Positions 50,772 through 58,688 of a stretch of DNA of 64,000 nt are shown piece after piece; the stretch's first letter is position 1, and the number at the start of each line of letters is the position of its first letter. A program made the translations under genes and the position numbers. The notes below the pieces were generated by a model. It saw only the letters and a list, made by a program, of their open reading frames with translations, had not been told where the DNA came from and made no database searches. Source of the stretch: Ruegeria_C sp041537905 (GTDB taxonomy: Bacteria > Pseudomonadota > Alphaproteobacteria > Rhodobacterales > Rhodobacteraceae); the NCBI RefSeq assembly GCF_041537905.1, contig NZ_JBGRUO010000021.1, forward strand, positions 43,655 through 107,654, in the 5' to 3' direction.

Positions 50772-52870
50772 GCAGCACCTCCTGTCGGGTGGCGGGTCAG
50801 CACCAGGTTGCCCATCGCATCGACCTGCGCGGTGAAGTCGCTGGACACAAGCGTGGTGGTCTGGGGCTCGGTGATCAGCGCGGGGCCTTGCAGTTGATCC
50901 CCGGGCCGCAGGTCGGCGCGTTCGACATGTGCGGCCTGCTGCGGCGTTCCATCTATATCGCAGGTGATCCAGGTAGTTTCCTCGCACGGATAGACTCTAA
51001 CCATTGGGATTTCGGGGATATCTTTCAAGGACGGGCGATCGGTGGACACCCGCACCGACCAGTTCAAGATCTCGATCGTCATACCCGGCACCGGTCTGGA
51101 GAATTGCCTGCTGTATTCGCCCTCGAAAGCGAGGATCAGGTCAGGCAGATCGGCACCGGTCAGGGCACGATCCGGCAGCGCAATCTCGATTTCATGGCCC
51201 TGCCCACCATAGCGCATGAAGGCGCTGCGTTGGGTGGACCGCATGGCCCCTCCCGCGCCTTGCGCCACAACGGCACTTGCTTCGGCCAGCATGCCGTCGA
51301 AGAGAGTGTTGATCTGCGAGAAGTCCATACTCTCCAAATGCGCGTATCGGGATCGAACGATTTCAAACGAGACCGGCGCGAACAGGAAGCCAACCGCAGA
51401 CCCGACGCCGGGGTTGGGCGGAATCAGGATGCGCATCACCCCGGCAGAGCGCGCGACCCGGCTGGCATGCAGCGGTCCGTTGCCGCCAAACGCGATCAAG
51501 GTGCGGCTGCCCAGATCCTTGCCCGATTCCACCGCGTGCATCCGGGCCGCCGAGGCCATGCTTTCCTGAACGATGCGACTGACCCCATCCGCGGCCTCGG
51601 TCACCTTCAGATCAAGCGCGGCGCCGATCTGATCTGCAAGCGCTGCGCGCGCCGCCACCGGGTCAATCGTGATCCGCCCTTCGGCAAAGCCCTCGGGCCG
51701 CAGGAACCCCAGTTCGATGTCGGCGTCGGTGACCGTGGGGGCGGTGCCACCGCGCCCGAACGCGGCCGGGCCAGGCTCTGATCCAGCGCTTTTTGGACCA
51801 ACTGTCAGCCGCCCCAACCGGTCGACAGCGGCGATGGAACCGCCCCCGGCGCCGATCTCGATCATCTCGATCACCGGGATTCGCACCGGCATTCCGGAGC
51901 CTTTGATGAAACGGGCCGCGCGCCCGATCTCGAACTGGCGCGCGCTTTGCGGCTGCGCCTTGTCGATCAGGCAGAGCTTGGCCGTGGTCCCGCCGACATC
52001 CAGTGACAGAACCTGATCCAGCCCGGCCTGCGCCGCGATATGGGCGGCTAGCACCGCGCCACCTGCAGGTCCGGATTCTACCAGCCGGATCGGAAATCGC
52101 GTGGCCGTCTCCAGCGTGCACATCCCGCCGCCTGCCGTCATCATAAGGATGGGACATTGCAGCCCTTGGGCTGTAAACAGACCCTGCAAACGGTCCAGAT
52201 AAGAGGCCATCAGCGGCTGGATATAGGCATTTGCCACGGTGGTGCTCAGCCGGTTGAACTCGCGCGCCTCGGGGCTGACATCGGATGAGATCGAGATCGT
52301 CAGGTCGGGGCGCTTTGCCCGCAGCAATGCGCGCAACCGGTGTTCGTGACCGGGGTTCGCATAAGAATGCAGCAGGCAGATCGCCACCGCCTCGACCCCA
52401 CTTGCGTCCAGCTTCTCCACCAAGGGGTCAACCGCCGTCTCGTCAATCGGACGCAGCACCCTGCCAACGACCACCATACGCTCGGGGATCGTGAAGGCCC
52501 GGTCGCGCGGCACCAGAAAATCGGGCTTCTCCAGGCTCAGATCATATTGCGCATAGCGTCTCTCATAGGCGATCTCCAGAATGTCGCGGAAGCCTTCGGT
52601 GGTGATGGTGGCCACCCGCGCCCCGCGCTTTTCTATCAGGGCATTGGCGGCCAGAGTAGTGCCATGGATGAACCCCGACAAATCGCCAAGGTTGTGCCCG
52701 GCCTGCGCCAGCACATGCCGCGCGCCCTGCATCGCGCCTTCGGCGGGGTTGTCATGGGTCGTCAGCGTCTTGGTCGCGCCGACAATCCTGTCCTCTCCTG
52801 AAACCAGAACCGTATCGGTAAAGGTGCCACCGATATCGATGGCCAGCCGCAGCTTGGGGGAACCCGTCAT
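50768..52870 (-). CDS. hyuA: Hydantoinase A / oxoprolinase family protein
   Basis: This 700-residue protein is the HyuA-type, ATP-binding subunit. It has the ASKHA-like motif LAIDIGGTFTDTVL at the N-terminus and a second, LDVGGTTAKLCLID near residue 290, then IGAGGGSIA and the phosphate-2-like FGGNGPLHASRVA. I chose the ATG at 52870, behind GGAAG; a TTG at 52882 is unlikely. It is the first of four coupled genes. The substrate may be a hydantoin, a carbamoyl amino acid or an N-methylhydantoin. Confidence 0.92.
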   Translation of the reverse strand: MTGSPKLRLAIDIGGTFTDTVLVSGEDRIVGATKTLTTHDNPAEGAMQGARHVLAQAGHNLGDLSGFIHGTTLAANALIEKRGARVATITTEGFRDILEIAYERRYAQYDLSLEKPDFLVPRDRAFTIPERMVVVGRVLRPIDETAVDPLVEKLDASGVEAVAICLLHSYANPGHEHRLRALLRAKRPDLTISISSDVSPEAREFNRLSTTVANAYIQPLMASYLDRLQGLFTAQGLQCPILMMTAGGGMCTLETATRFPIRLVESGPAGGAVLAAHIAAQAGLDQVLSLDVGGTTAKLCLIDKAQPQSARQFEIGRAARFIKGSGMPVRIPVIEMIEIGAGGGSIAAVDRLGRLTVGPKSAGSEPGPAAFGRGGTAPTVTDADIELGFLRPEGFAEGRITIDPVAARAALADQIGAALDLKVTEAADGVSRIVQESMASAARMHAVESGKDLGSRTLIAFGGNGPLHASRVARSAGVMRILIPPNPGVGSAVGFLFAPVSFEIVRSRYAHLESMDFSQINTLFDGMLAEASAVVAQGAGGAMRSTQRSAFMRYGGQGHEIEIALPDRALTGADLPDLILAFEGEYSRQFSRPVPGMTIEILNWSVRVSTDRPSLKDIPEIPMVRVYPCEETTWITCDIDGTPQQAAHVERADLRPGDQLQGPALITEPQTTTLVSSDFTAQVDAMGNLVLTRHPTGGAA

Positions 52871-53119
52871 TTGCACTTCCAACTCTTGCCGTCATCCGTC
52901 ACGCTCAAGGGCCTTTGGCCCGCAGGGCGGTTCAGGCGACGAGGTCGCAGCCGGTGGCCCGGCGGTCCAGTCTCTGAGGAATATGCAAATGGGTCATGGG
53001 ACTAGCCTGTCAGCCCGAACCACCCGCCGCTTGCCAATTTGCGACCTGAGCAGGCCGAAACCTTCCCCGGATGCGACATGGCTTGCACCGGAGGGCAAGC
53101 CCGCCTAAATCTGCGCCCC

Positions 53120-53596
53120 ATGGCCAAGCAGAAAACAGACCCAAACTACAAGGTGATCGCCGAGAACCGGCGGGCACGCTATGATTATGCGATCGAGGAT
53201 GACATCGAATGCGGCATGATCCTTGAAGGGTCCGAGGTCAAATCACTGCGCGTTGGCGGTGCGAATATCGCTGAAAGCTACGCGGCGGTCGAAGAGGGCG
53301 AGCTATGGCTGGTGAACTCCTATATCGCGCCTTATGAGCAGGCCAAGTCGTTCAAACACGAAGAGCGGCGGCGGCGCAAATTGCTTGTCTCGCGCAAAGA
53401 GCTGTCCAATCTGTGGAACGCCACCCAGCGCAAGGGCATGACGCTGGTGCCTCTGGTGCTCTATTTCAATCACAAGGGCATCGCCAAGCTGAAGATCGGC
53501 ATCGCCAAGGGCAAGAAAACCCACGACAAGCGCGAAACCCAGGCAAAACGCGACTGGTCGCGTCAGAAGCAGCGTTTGCTCAAGGATCATGGCTAG
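53120..53596 (+). CDS. smpB: SsrA-binding protein SmpB
   Basis: SmpB delivers tmRNA to stalled ribosomes for trans-translation. The 158-residue protein starts MAKQKTDPNYKVIAENRRARYDY and contains GMILEGSEVKSLR, NSYIAPYEQ and the basic C-terminal tail KKTHDKRETQAKRDWSRQKQRLL that contacts the decoding centre. I chose the ATG at 53120; an upstream in-frame ATG at 53039 adds unrelated residues. The tmRNA gene itself is not in this window. Confidence 0.96.
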   Translation: MAKQKTDPNYKVIAENRRARYDYAIEDDIECGMILEGSEVKSLRVGGANIAESYAAVEEGELWLVNSYIAPYEQAKSFKHEERRRRKLLVSRKELSNLWNATQRKGMTLVPLVLYFNHKGIAKLKIGIAKGKKTHDKRETQAKRDWSRQKQRLLKDHG

Positions 53597-53669
53597 TCCG
53601 GGCTGATCACGCCTTGCGTGAGAGTAGCCGCTTGTATAAGCCCAATTTGCGATAACGGCGGAGGCTCTG

Positions 53670-54524
53670 ATGCAGGACGATCCGAAAACTCTGGTATCCA
53701 CCGACTGGTTGGCGGCGCATCTCAAGGATCCCGACCTGCGGGTGCTGGACGGGTCTTGGTATCTGCCGCAACAGGGCCGTGATGCCCAGGCCGAGTACCA
53801 GGAGGCCCATATCCCCGGTGCGCGGTTTTTCGATATCGACGATATTTCCGATCGACGTTCCGACCTGCCCCATATGGCCCCGCCAGTGGAAAAGTTCATG
53901 TCCCGCCTGCGGGCGATGGGCGTCGGGGATGGCCATCAGGTGGTGGTCTATGACGGTGCCGGGCTGATGTCTGCGGCGCGCGTCTGGTGGCTGTTCCGCC
54001 TGATGGGCCAGATGAATGTCGCCGTGCTGGATGGCGGATTTCCCAAATGGCAGGCCGAAGGCCGCGAGATCGAGGATATGCCGCCAGTGGTGCGCGACCG
54101 GCACATGACGGTGCGGGTTCAGAACCACCTGATCCGCGATGTGACGCAAGTGTCCGCCGCCGCCAAGCTGCATGATCATGAGATCATCGATGCCCGCTCC
54201 TCGGGTCGCTTTGCTGGCACTGACCCTGAACCGCGCGAGAGGCTGCGCTCAGGCCATATTCCGGGGTCGCGTAACGTGCCGCACACCCTGCTTTTGAACG
54301 CGGATGGGACGATGAAAGCGCCCGAGGCATGCCGTGCTATCTTCGAAAGCGCCGGCGTGGACCTCAAGAAACCCGCGATCACCACCTGCGGGTCGGGCGT
54401 GACCGCCGCCATCCTGTCGCTCGCGCTGGAGCGGCTCGGCGAATCCGACCATTCCCTTTATGACGGCTCCTGGGCTGAATGGGGCGCCTTCCCCACCCTG
54501 CCCGTCGCAACCGGAGAAACCTGA
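53670..54524 (+). CDS. sseA: 3-mercaptopyruvate sulfurtransferase
   Basis: This 284-residue protein has two rhodanese domains; the C-terminal one carries the catalytic loop TTCGSGVTAAI with CGSGVTA, the mercaptopyruvate (rather than thiosulfate) signature. It transfers sulfur from 3-mercaptopyruvate, which comes from cysteine transamination. GGAGG is 4-8 nt upstream of the ATG. Its stop overlaps the next gene's start by one base, linking it to an aminotransferase that could supply mercaptopyruvate. Confidence 0.94.
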   Translation: MQDDPKTLVSTDWLAAHLKDPDLRVLDGSWYLPQQGRDAQAEYQEAHIPGARFFDIDDISDRRSDLPHMAPPVEKFMSRLRAMGVGDGHQVVVYDGAGLMSAARVWWLFRLMGQMNVAVLDGGFPKWQAEGREIEDMPPVVRDRHMTVRVQNHLIRDVTQVSAAAKLHDHEIIDARSSGRFAGTDPEPRERLRSGHIPGSRNVPHTLLLNADGTMKAPEACRAIFESAGVDLKKPAITTCGSGVTAAILSLALERLGESDHSLYDGSWAEWGAFPTLPVATGET

Positions 54525-55708
54525 TGTTCGAAAACCTCAAGCCCCAGCCCGCTGACAAAATTCTGGCGCTGATGCAGATGTATCGCGAAGACCCGCGCGA
54601 CCAGAAAATCGATCTGGGCGTTGGTGTCTACAAGAATGCCGAGGGCATCACACCGGTGATGCGCGCGGTCAAGGCCGCTGAACAGAAGGTCTGGGAAGAG
54701 CAGGAGTCGAAAGCCTATACCGGCCTTGCTGGAGATCCGGCTTATTCGGACGCGATGATCAACCTGATCCTGGGCGACGCGGTGGCGCGCGAGAACATCG
54801 CAGCCGTCGCCACGCCGGGCGGTACCGGGGCCTGTCGGCAGGCGTTTGAGCTGGTGCGCATGGCCAACCCCTCGGCGCGGATTTTCGTGTCGAACCCGAC
54901 CTGGCCCAACCATGTCTCGATCCTGAACTATCTGGGAATGGAAATGGTGTCCTACCGCTACTTCGACGCCGAAACGCGCGGTGTCGATTTTGGCGGCATG
55001 ATGGAAGACCTGCAACAGGCCCGCCCCGGCGACGTAGTGCTGCTGCATGGCTGCTGCCACAACCCGACCGGCGCGAACCTCAATCTGGTGGAATGGCAGG
55101 CGGTTGTTGATCTGATCAATGAACAGGGCCTGATCGCGATGATCGACATTGCCTATCAGGGCTTTGGCGACGGGTTGGAGGAAGACGCAGCCGCCGCACG
55201 GCTGGTGGCCTCATCGGTCAGCGAATGCCTGATCGCGGCAAGCTGTTCGAAGAATTTCGGGGTCTATCGCGAACGCACCGGGCTGCTGATGGCCATCAGT
55301 CAGGATAAAGGACAGGTTGGGCTGAACCAGTCCACGCTCGCCTTCCTGAACCGCCAGAACTATTCTTTTCCGCCCGATCACGGCGCGCGGGTGGTGACCA
55401 CGATCCTGAATGACGCCGCCCTGCGCGCTGACTGGCAGCAGGAGTTGGAAGAGGTCCGTCTGTCCATGCTGGGCCTGCGCCAGCAACTTGCCGATGAATT
55501 GCAGCGCCTGTCCGGCTCGGACCGGTTCAGCTTTATCGCGCAACATCGTGGCATGTTCTCCCGCATCGGAGCGGCCCCGGAACTGGTCGAGAAACTGCGG
55601 GTTGAGCATGGTATCTACATGATTGGCGACAGTCGGATGAACATCGCGGGTCTCAATGCGCAGACGGTGCCAGTCTTGGCTCAGGCGATTGTCGATATCG
55701 GGATCTGA
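54524..55708 (+). CDS. Aromatic/aspartate aminotransferase (class I, subgroup alpha)
   Basis: This 394-residue PLP enzyme matches the AspC/TyrB group. It begins MFENLKPQPADKILALM, with YKNAEGITPVM near 36, CCHNPTGANL near 185 and the PLP Lys in SCSKNFGVYRERTG near 245. It transaminates aspartate and aromatic amino acids, and cysteine aminotransferase activity is known in the group. It is coupled to sseA (1-bp overlap, GGAGAA at 7 nt), so cysteine to mercaptopyruvate to sulfane sulfur is a plausible joint route. Confidence 0.93.
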   Translation: MFENLKPQPADKILALMQMYREDPRDQKIDLGVGVYKNAEGITPVMRAVKAAEQKVWEEQESKAYTGLAGDPAYSDAMINLILGDAVARENIAAVATPGGTGACRQAFELVRMANPSARIFVSNPTWPNHVSILNYLGMEMVSYRYFDAETRGVDFGGMMEDLQQARPGDVVLLHGCCHNPTGANLNLVEWQAVVDLINEQGLIAMIDIAYQGFGDGLEEDAAAARLVASSVSECLIAASCSKNFGVYRERTGLLMAISQDKGQVGLNQSTLAFLNRQNYSFPPDHGARVVTTILNDAALRADWQQELEEVRLSMLGLRQQLADELQRLSGSDRFSFIAQHRGMFSRIGAAPELVEKLRVEHGIYMIGDSRMNIAGLNAQTVPVLAQAIVDIGI

Positions 55709-55748
55709 GAGACGCGCAAGCAGTAAACAATTTAGAACCTGTCCGTTT

Positions 55749-55857
55749 TCAAGTAACGGCGCAGAGCCGAGCCTGCCTGTCGTATTCCCGCAGGATGGTT
55801 GGTAGCTTTAGCTTCTTGAGTTGGCGGTTCAGCAGGATCTGCGGGGCTTGGCCACGG
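55749..55857 (-). pseudogene. istB: IS21-family istB remnant
   Basis: A minus-strand frame ending with TGA at 55749-55751 reads about 34 residues including ILLNRQLKKLKLPTILREYDRQARLC. This resembles the N-terminal segment of the IS21 helper ATPase IstB (canonical LKLPTFLREYDKLARQC). The rest of the gene, with its Walker motifs, is absent. The IS3-family element lies immediately upstream on this strand. Confidence 0.55.
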
Positions 55858-55860
55858 TAG
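55858..55860. repeat. IS target-site duplication, left copy (TAG)
   Basis: TAG here matches TAG at 57080-57082 directly flanking the inverted repeats. A 3-bp duplication is typical of IS3-family insertion. Confidence 0.65.
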
Positions 55861-55898
55861 TGGACCTGTCACGCTTTTGTGCCGCCCCAAGTGCTCGT

Positions 55899-56744
55899 TT
55901 AGGCCACTTTCCGTTCGAAAGCGACCGGGCTTTTCCAGCCCAATGCTGAGTGCCGCCGTCGTGGATTGTAGAAGCCATTGATGTATTCAAAGAAGGCCAT
56001 CTCAGCCTGCCGTCGTGTTCCCCATGACCGTCACCAGATCAGCTCGGCCTTGATGGTTTTGAAGAATGTTTTGACGGCGGCATTGTCGTAGCAATTGCCT
56101 TTGCCGCTCATCGACACCTTGCACCCATGCGGGCGCATGAGCTTTTGGTAATCGTGAGAACAATATTGGCTACCGCGATCCGTGTGGTGGATGCAGCCCT
56201 TGGGTGGCTGTCGAAACGCTACGGCCATCTTCAACGTCCCGATGGCGAGGTCCCGCTTCATGCGGTTGCTGACGGCCCAACCGATGACACGCCGGGAATG
56301 CAGATCGAGGATGACAGCAAGGTAGAGCCAGCCTTCACGCGTCCAAACGTAACTGATGTCACCAGCCCATTTTTGGTTTGGCATGTCAGCGGTGAAGTCA
56401 CGATCCAGCAAGTTTGGTGCGATATTGAACTTGTGGTCACTGTCGGTTGTCACCTTGTGTTTACGGGTTCTGACCACCGATATCCCGTTCTGGCGCATCA
56501 ACCGCCCCACACGGCGGTGCCCAACATCCAGACCGATCTCCTTCAACTCTTCTGTCATGCGCGGACGACCGTAACTGCCAAGGCTGAGACGGGATTGGGC
56601 AAGCGTGACCAGGTCAGTCCGCTGTCTGCGACTGGCTGGGCGGCTGCGGAAGGCACGCAACCCACGTGTGCTGACGCCAACGACTCTGCATAAACGCTTG
56701 GCTGGGAAGTGGTCCCTGTGCTCTTCGATGAACCTAAATCTCAT
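55899..56744 (-). pseudogene. IS3-family transposase orfB (DDE integrase), nonsense mutation and lost catalytic Glu
   Basis: The frame from 56744 to TAA at 55899-55901 has an in-frame TGA at 56031-56033 after codon 237. Downstream of it the reading continues with the family C-terminus (FEYINGFYNPRRRHSALGW), so a sense codon, probably CGA, was mutated. The DDE core shows the first Asp in WAGDISYVW and the second in HTDRGSQY. The third acidic residue, expected in the family pattern DNAAVETFF, reads Lys (codon 225, 56070-56072). Both changes are G-to-A or C-to-T type. Translation would need the -1 shift from orfA. Confidence 0.88.
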
Positions 56745-57016
56745 TGCTTTAGGCCCGCGAAGAATCGGGTGGCCTTTTTTAAGATCTCCCTCTCCTCCTT
56801 GAGAAGCCGGACCTCACGCCGAAGTCGCTCATTCTCTCTGGCAAGGTCCAAATCTTCTTTCGAAACCACGTCAGTGTCCCGATGCGCTGTGATCCATTTG
56901 TTCAGTGTCGACATGCCAACACCCAGATCATCGGCCACCTGCTTACGCGTCAGCCCACTGGTCAGTGCAATCCGCACCGCATCTTGGCGAAATTCATCCG
57001 TCAGCTTCAGCCCCAT
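56741..57016 (-). CDS. IS3-family transposase orfA
   Basis: This 91-residue protein has a helix-turn-helix (GLTRKQVADDLGVGMSTLNKW, about residues 21-41) and a coiled-coil tail (ENERLRREVRLLKEEREILKKA), the standard OrfA of IS3 elements. Its stop overlaps the first internal ATG of orfB. It starts at 57016, 63 bp inside the right inverted repeat. Confidence 0.92.
   Translation of the reverse strand: MGLKLTDEFRQDAVRIALTSGLTRKQVADDLGVGMSTLNKWITAHRDTDVVSKEDLDLARENERLRREVRLLKEEREILKKATRFFAGLKQ
56774..56780 (-). other. Programmed -1 frameshift site (A AAA AAG)
   Basis: The minus strand carries A AAA AAG in the orfA zero frame. Slipping back one base enters the orfB frame, which is open from here, giving the OrfAB fusion. 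This is the classical IS3-family heptamer. Confidence 0.75.
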
Positions 57017-57079
57017 AGTTCGTCTCCTTTGTTGCAGTAAATGCTATCAAAGGAGCGGCATCAAACCGCGACAGGTCCA

Positions 57080-57082
57080 TAG
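57080..57082. repeat. IS target-site duplication, right copy (TAG)
   Basis: Matches TAG at 55858-55860. Confidence 0.6.
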
Positions 57083-57262
57083 AGTATGCATCGATCAAGT
57101 CCAACAATGGAACCCTGATGGGATTTTCTGAGGTCGCGAAGAACTTGGTAGCTAGAGCAAGATTGCCCTCAATCTCTCGTGTTGCGTTTCCGCCACGGTT
57201 CCAATTGCCTCCGCTTGCTTCCACAATGCTTCCAGTGGTGTTGGCACGAATAGCAACACCGC
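57083..57262 (-). pseudogene. Remnant of an unidentified gene cut by the IS
   Basis: A minus-strand frame reads GVAIRANTTGSIVEASGGNWN, NRGGNATREIEGN and VPLLDLIDAYS before hitting the IS boundary. Joining across the TAG site gives a stop within about ten codons, so the original gene may have ended nearby. No start is evident. I do not recognise it. It lies on the chromosomal side of the tRNA fragment. Confidence 0.35.
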
Positions 57263-57303
57263 CCTTGGGTGGTGTGTAACGTGTTGTATTTATGTGATTA
57301 TTT

Positions 57304-57351
57304 TGGTTGCGGGGAGAGGATTTGAACCTCTGACCTTCAGGTTATGAGCCT
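57304..57351 (-). repeat. Attachment site: 3' half of initiator tRNA-fMet
   Basis: The minus strand carries 48 nt matching the 3' part of bacterial tRNA-fMet: anticodon-loop CTCATAA with CAT, the CCTGA stem side, a T-arm AGAGG-TTCAAAT-CCTCT, and the acceptor end CCCCGCAACCA. The 5' half (D-arm and acceptor) is absent, so this is not a functional tRNA gene. It is best read as the duplicated end (attL or attR) left by integration of an element into a tRNA-fMet gene. Element DNA lies on the higher-coordinate side. Confidence 0.85.
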
Positions 57352-57469
57352 CATGGGCTGTAGATTGACAAGCGTTGCGGGTGATTATTTAGTTGTTATT
57401 TATCTGTATGTTATTTGATCTTTAGATTGGCTGATCACTTCTCAACATTGCCCAAATTTGCGCTCTGGT

Positions 57470-57505
57470 GTAGCACCATCGTAGCACCAAGTTAGAGAGT
57501 AGCAC
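57470..57505 (+). repeat. Three GTAGCAC direct repeats upstream of the integrase gene
   Basis: GTAGCACCA occurs at 57470-57478 and 57481-57489, and GTAGCAC at 57499-57505, ending 1 bp before the TTG start. They may be arm-type integrase sites or an operator for int autoregulation. Confidence 0.5.
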
Positions 57506-57506
57506 A

Positions 57507-58688
57507 TTGGCCAGTCACAGATTGAACTTCACCAAAGCCGCCTTGTCAAAAGCCCCAGCCGCCAAGAAAGGCAGCAAGGATTACTATTACGATGAGCGTG
57601 AGAAAGGGCTGGTTCTGGCGGTGACACCCACCGGTACCAAGTCTTTCTATCTCTACAAGCGGATCGAGGGGCGACCGGAACGGCTGTTGTTGGGGCGGTT
57701 CCCGGATATCAGCATCGAGAATGCCCGCAAGCTGGCAACAGCGGCCAAGGGCGAGATTGCCAGCGGGGCCAATCCGCAAAAGGACAAGCGCGCGGTTCGC
57801 GATGAGATGCGCTTTGGTGATCTGTTCCGCGACTACATGGAGAAGTATTCCAAGGTTCATAAGCGCTCCTGGGCCTATGATGAGCGCGAAGTGAACAAGT
57901 TTCTTAAACACTGGTTCAAGCGCAAGATATCCAGCTTTGAGCGGGCCGAGGTGGAGCGGCTGCATGCCAAGATCGGCAAGGAGAATGGCGTCTACCAGGC
58001 CAACCGGTTGTTGGAACGTATCCGGTCGATCTTCAACAAGGCGATTGAATGGGGATGGGCGGGCACCAATCCCGCCATCGGTGTGAAGAAGTTCAAGGAA
58101 AAGAGCCGCGATCGGTTCTTGCAGCCTGACGAGTTGCCCCGCTTCTTTGAAGCCCTGGCGAATGAGCCGAATGAGACCGCGCGGGATTTCTTCATGATTT
58201 CCCTGCTGACCGGCGCGCGCAAGTCCAACACGCTGGCGATGCGCTGGCAGGATATCAATTTTGCCAGCGCGACCTGGCGTGTCGAGGACACCAAGAACGG
58301 TGATGCGCAAACCATTCACCTGCCGAAACAGGCAATGGAGATATTGACCGAACGCAAATGGGCCTCCGAGAGCCCTTATGTGTTCGAAGGGTCCGGCACA
58401 TCCGGCCACCTTGCCGACCCCAAGAAAGCCTGGGCGCGCATCCTCAAGGAAGCCGGTATCGACAATCTGCGCATTCACGATCTGCGCCGCACGCTTGGCA
58501 GCTATCAGGCCGCCACCGGGGCCAATGGCTACATCATCGGCAAATCCCTGGGACATCGCAGCCAGCAATCTACGGCAATTTATGCCCGTCTCAATCTGGA
58601 CCCCGTCCGAGAATCCGTGAACAAAGCCACGGACGTAATGTTTGGATACATGAGCAACGGGCAGACACCAAAAAATGACGATCTTTAA
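57507..58688 (+). CDS. int: Tyrosine-type site-specific integrase (DUF4102 type)
   Basis: This 393-residue integrase catalyses insertion of the island. It has an N-terminal arm-binding domain (DUF4102 type: DYYYDEREKGLVLAVTPTG), a core-binding SAM-like domain (about 105-190), and a catalytic domain with R238 in GARKSN, H324 and R327 in HDLRRT, H350 in GHRSQQ and the nucleophile Y359 in TAIYARL. It starts with TTG at 57507. It sits 155 bp from the tRNA-fMet fragment and points away from it. Its 3' end overlaps the next gene by 14 bp. Confidence 0.95.
   Translation: MASHRLNFTKAALSKAPAAKKGSKDYYYDEREKGLVLAVTPTGTKSFYLYKRIEGRPERLLLGRFPDISIENARKLATAAKGEIASGANPQKDKRAVRDEMRFGDLFRDYMEKYSKVHKRSWAYDEREVNKFLKHWFKRKISSFERAEVERLHAKIGKENGVYQANRLLERIRSIFNKAIEWGWAGTNPAIGVKKFKEKSRDRFLQPDELPRFFEALANEPNETARDFFMISLLTGARKSNTLAMRWQDINFASATWRVEDTKNGDAQTIHLPKQAMEILTERKWASESPYVFEGSGTSGHLADPKKAWARILKEAGIDNLRIHDLRRTLGSYQAATGANGYIIGKSLGHRSQQSTAIYARLNLDPVRESVNKATDVMFGYMSNGQTPKNDDL

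Larger units (their letters stand above)
55861..57079 (-). mobile_element. IS3-family insertion sequence, inactive copy
   Basis: The element is 1219 bp. Its imperfect terminal inverted repeats start TGGACCTGTC at both ends and continue with a gapped match through TTT and TGCCGC. It carries overlapping orfA and orfB on the minus strand, an A6G frameshift heptamer, and a 3-bp TAG duplication. The transposase frame has a nonsense codon and a substituted catalytic residue, so this copy should not move by itself. Confidence 0.9.

Noticed and set aside
52871..53119. Riboswitch or other structured leader before smpB
   Set aside because: I could not find a known conserved core or a terminator/antiterminator pair in this 249 bp gap.
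57304..57380. Functional tRNA-Met gene
   Set aside because: The D-arm and 5' acceptor strand are missing, so only the 3' half is present; read as an attachment site.
57470..57505. CRISPR-like repeats
   Set aside because: The units are 7-9 nt, irregularly spaced and without spacers of constant length; no cas gene is nearby.
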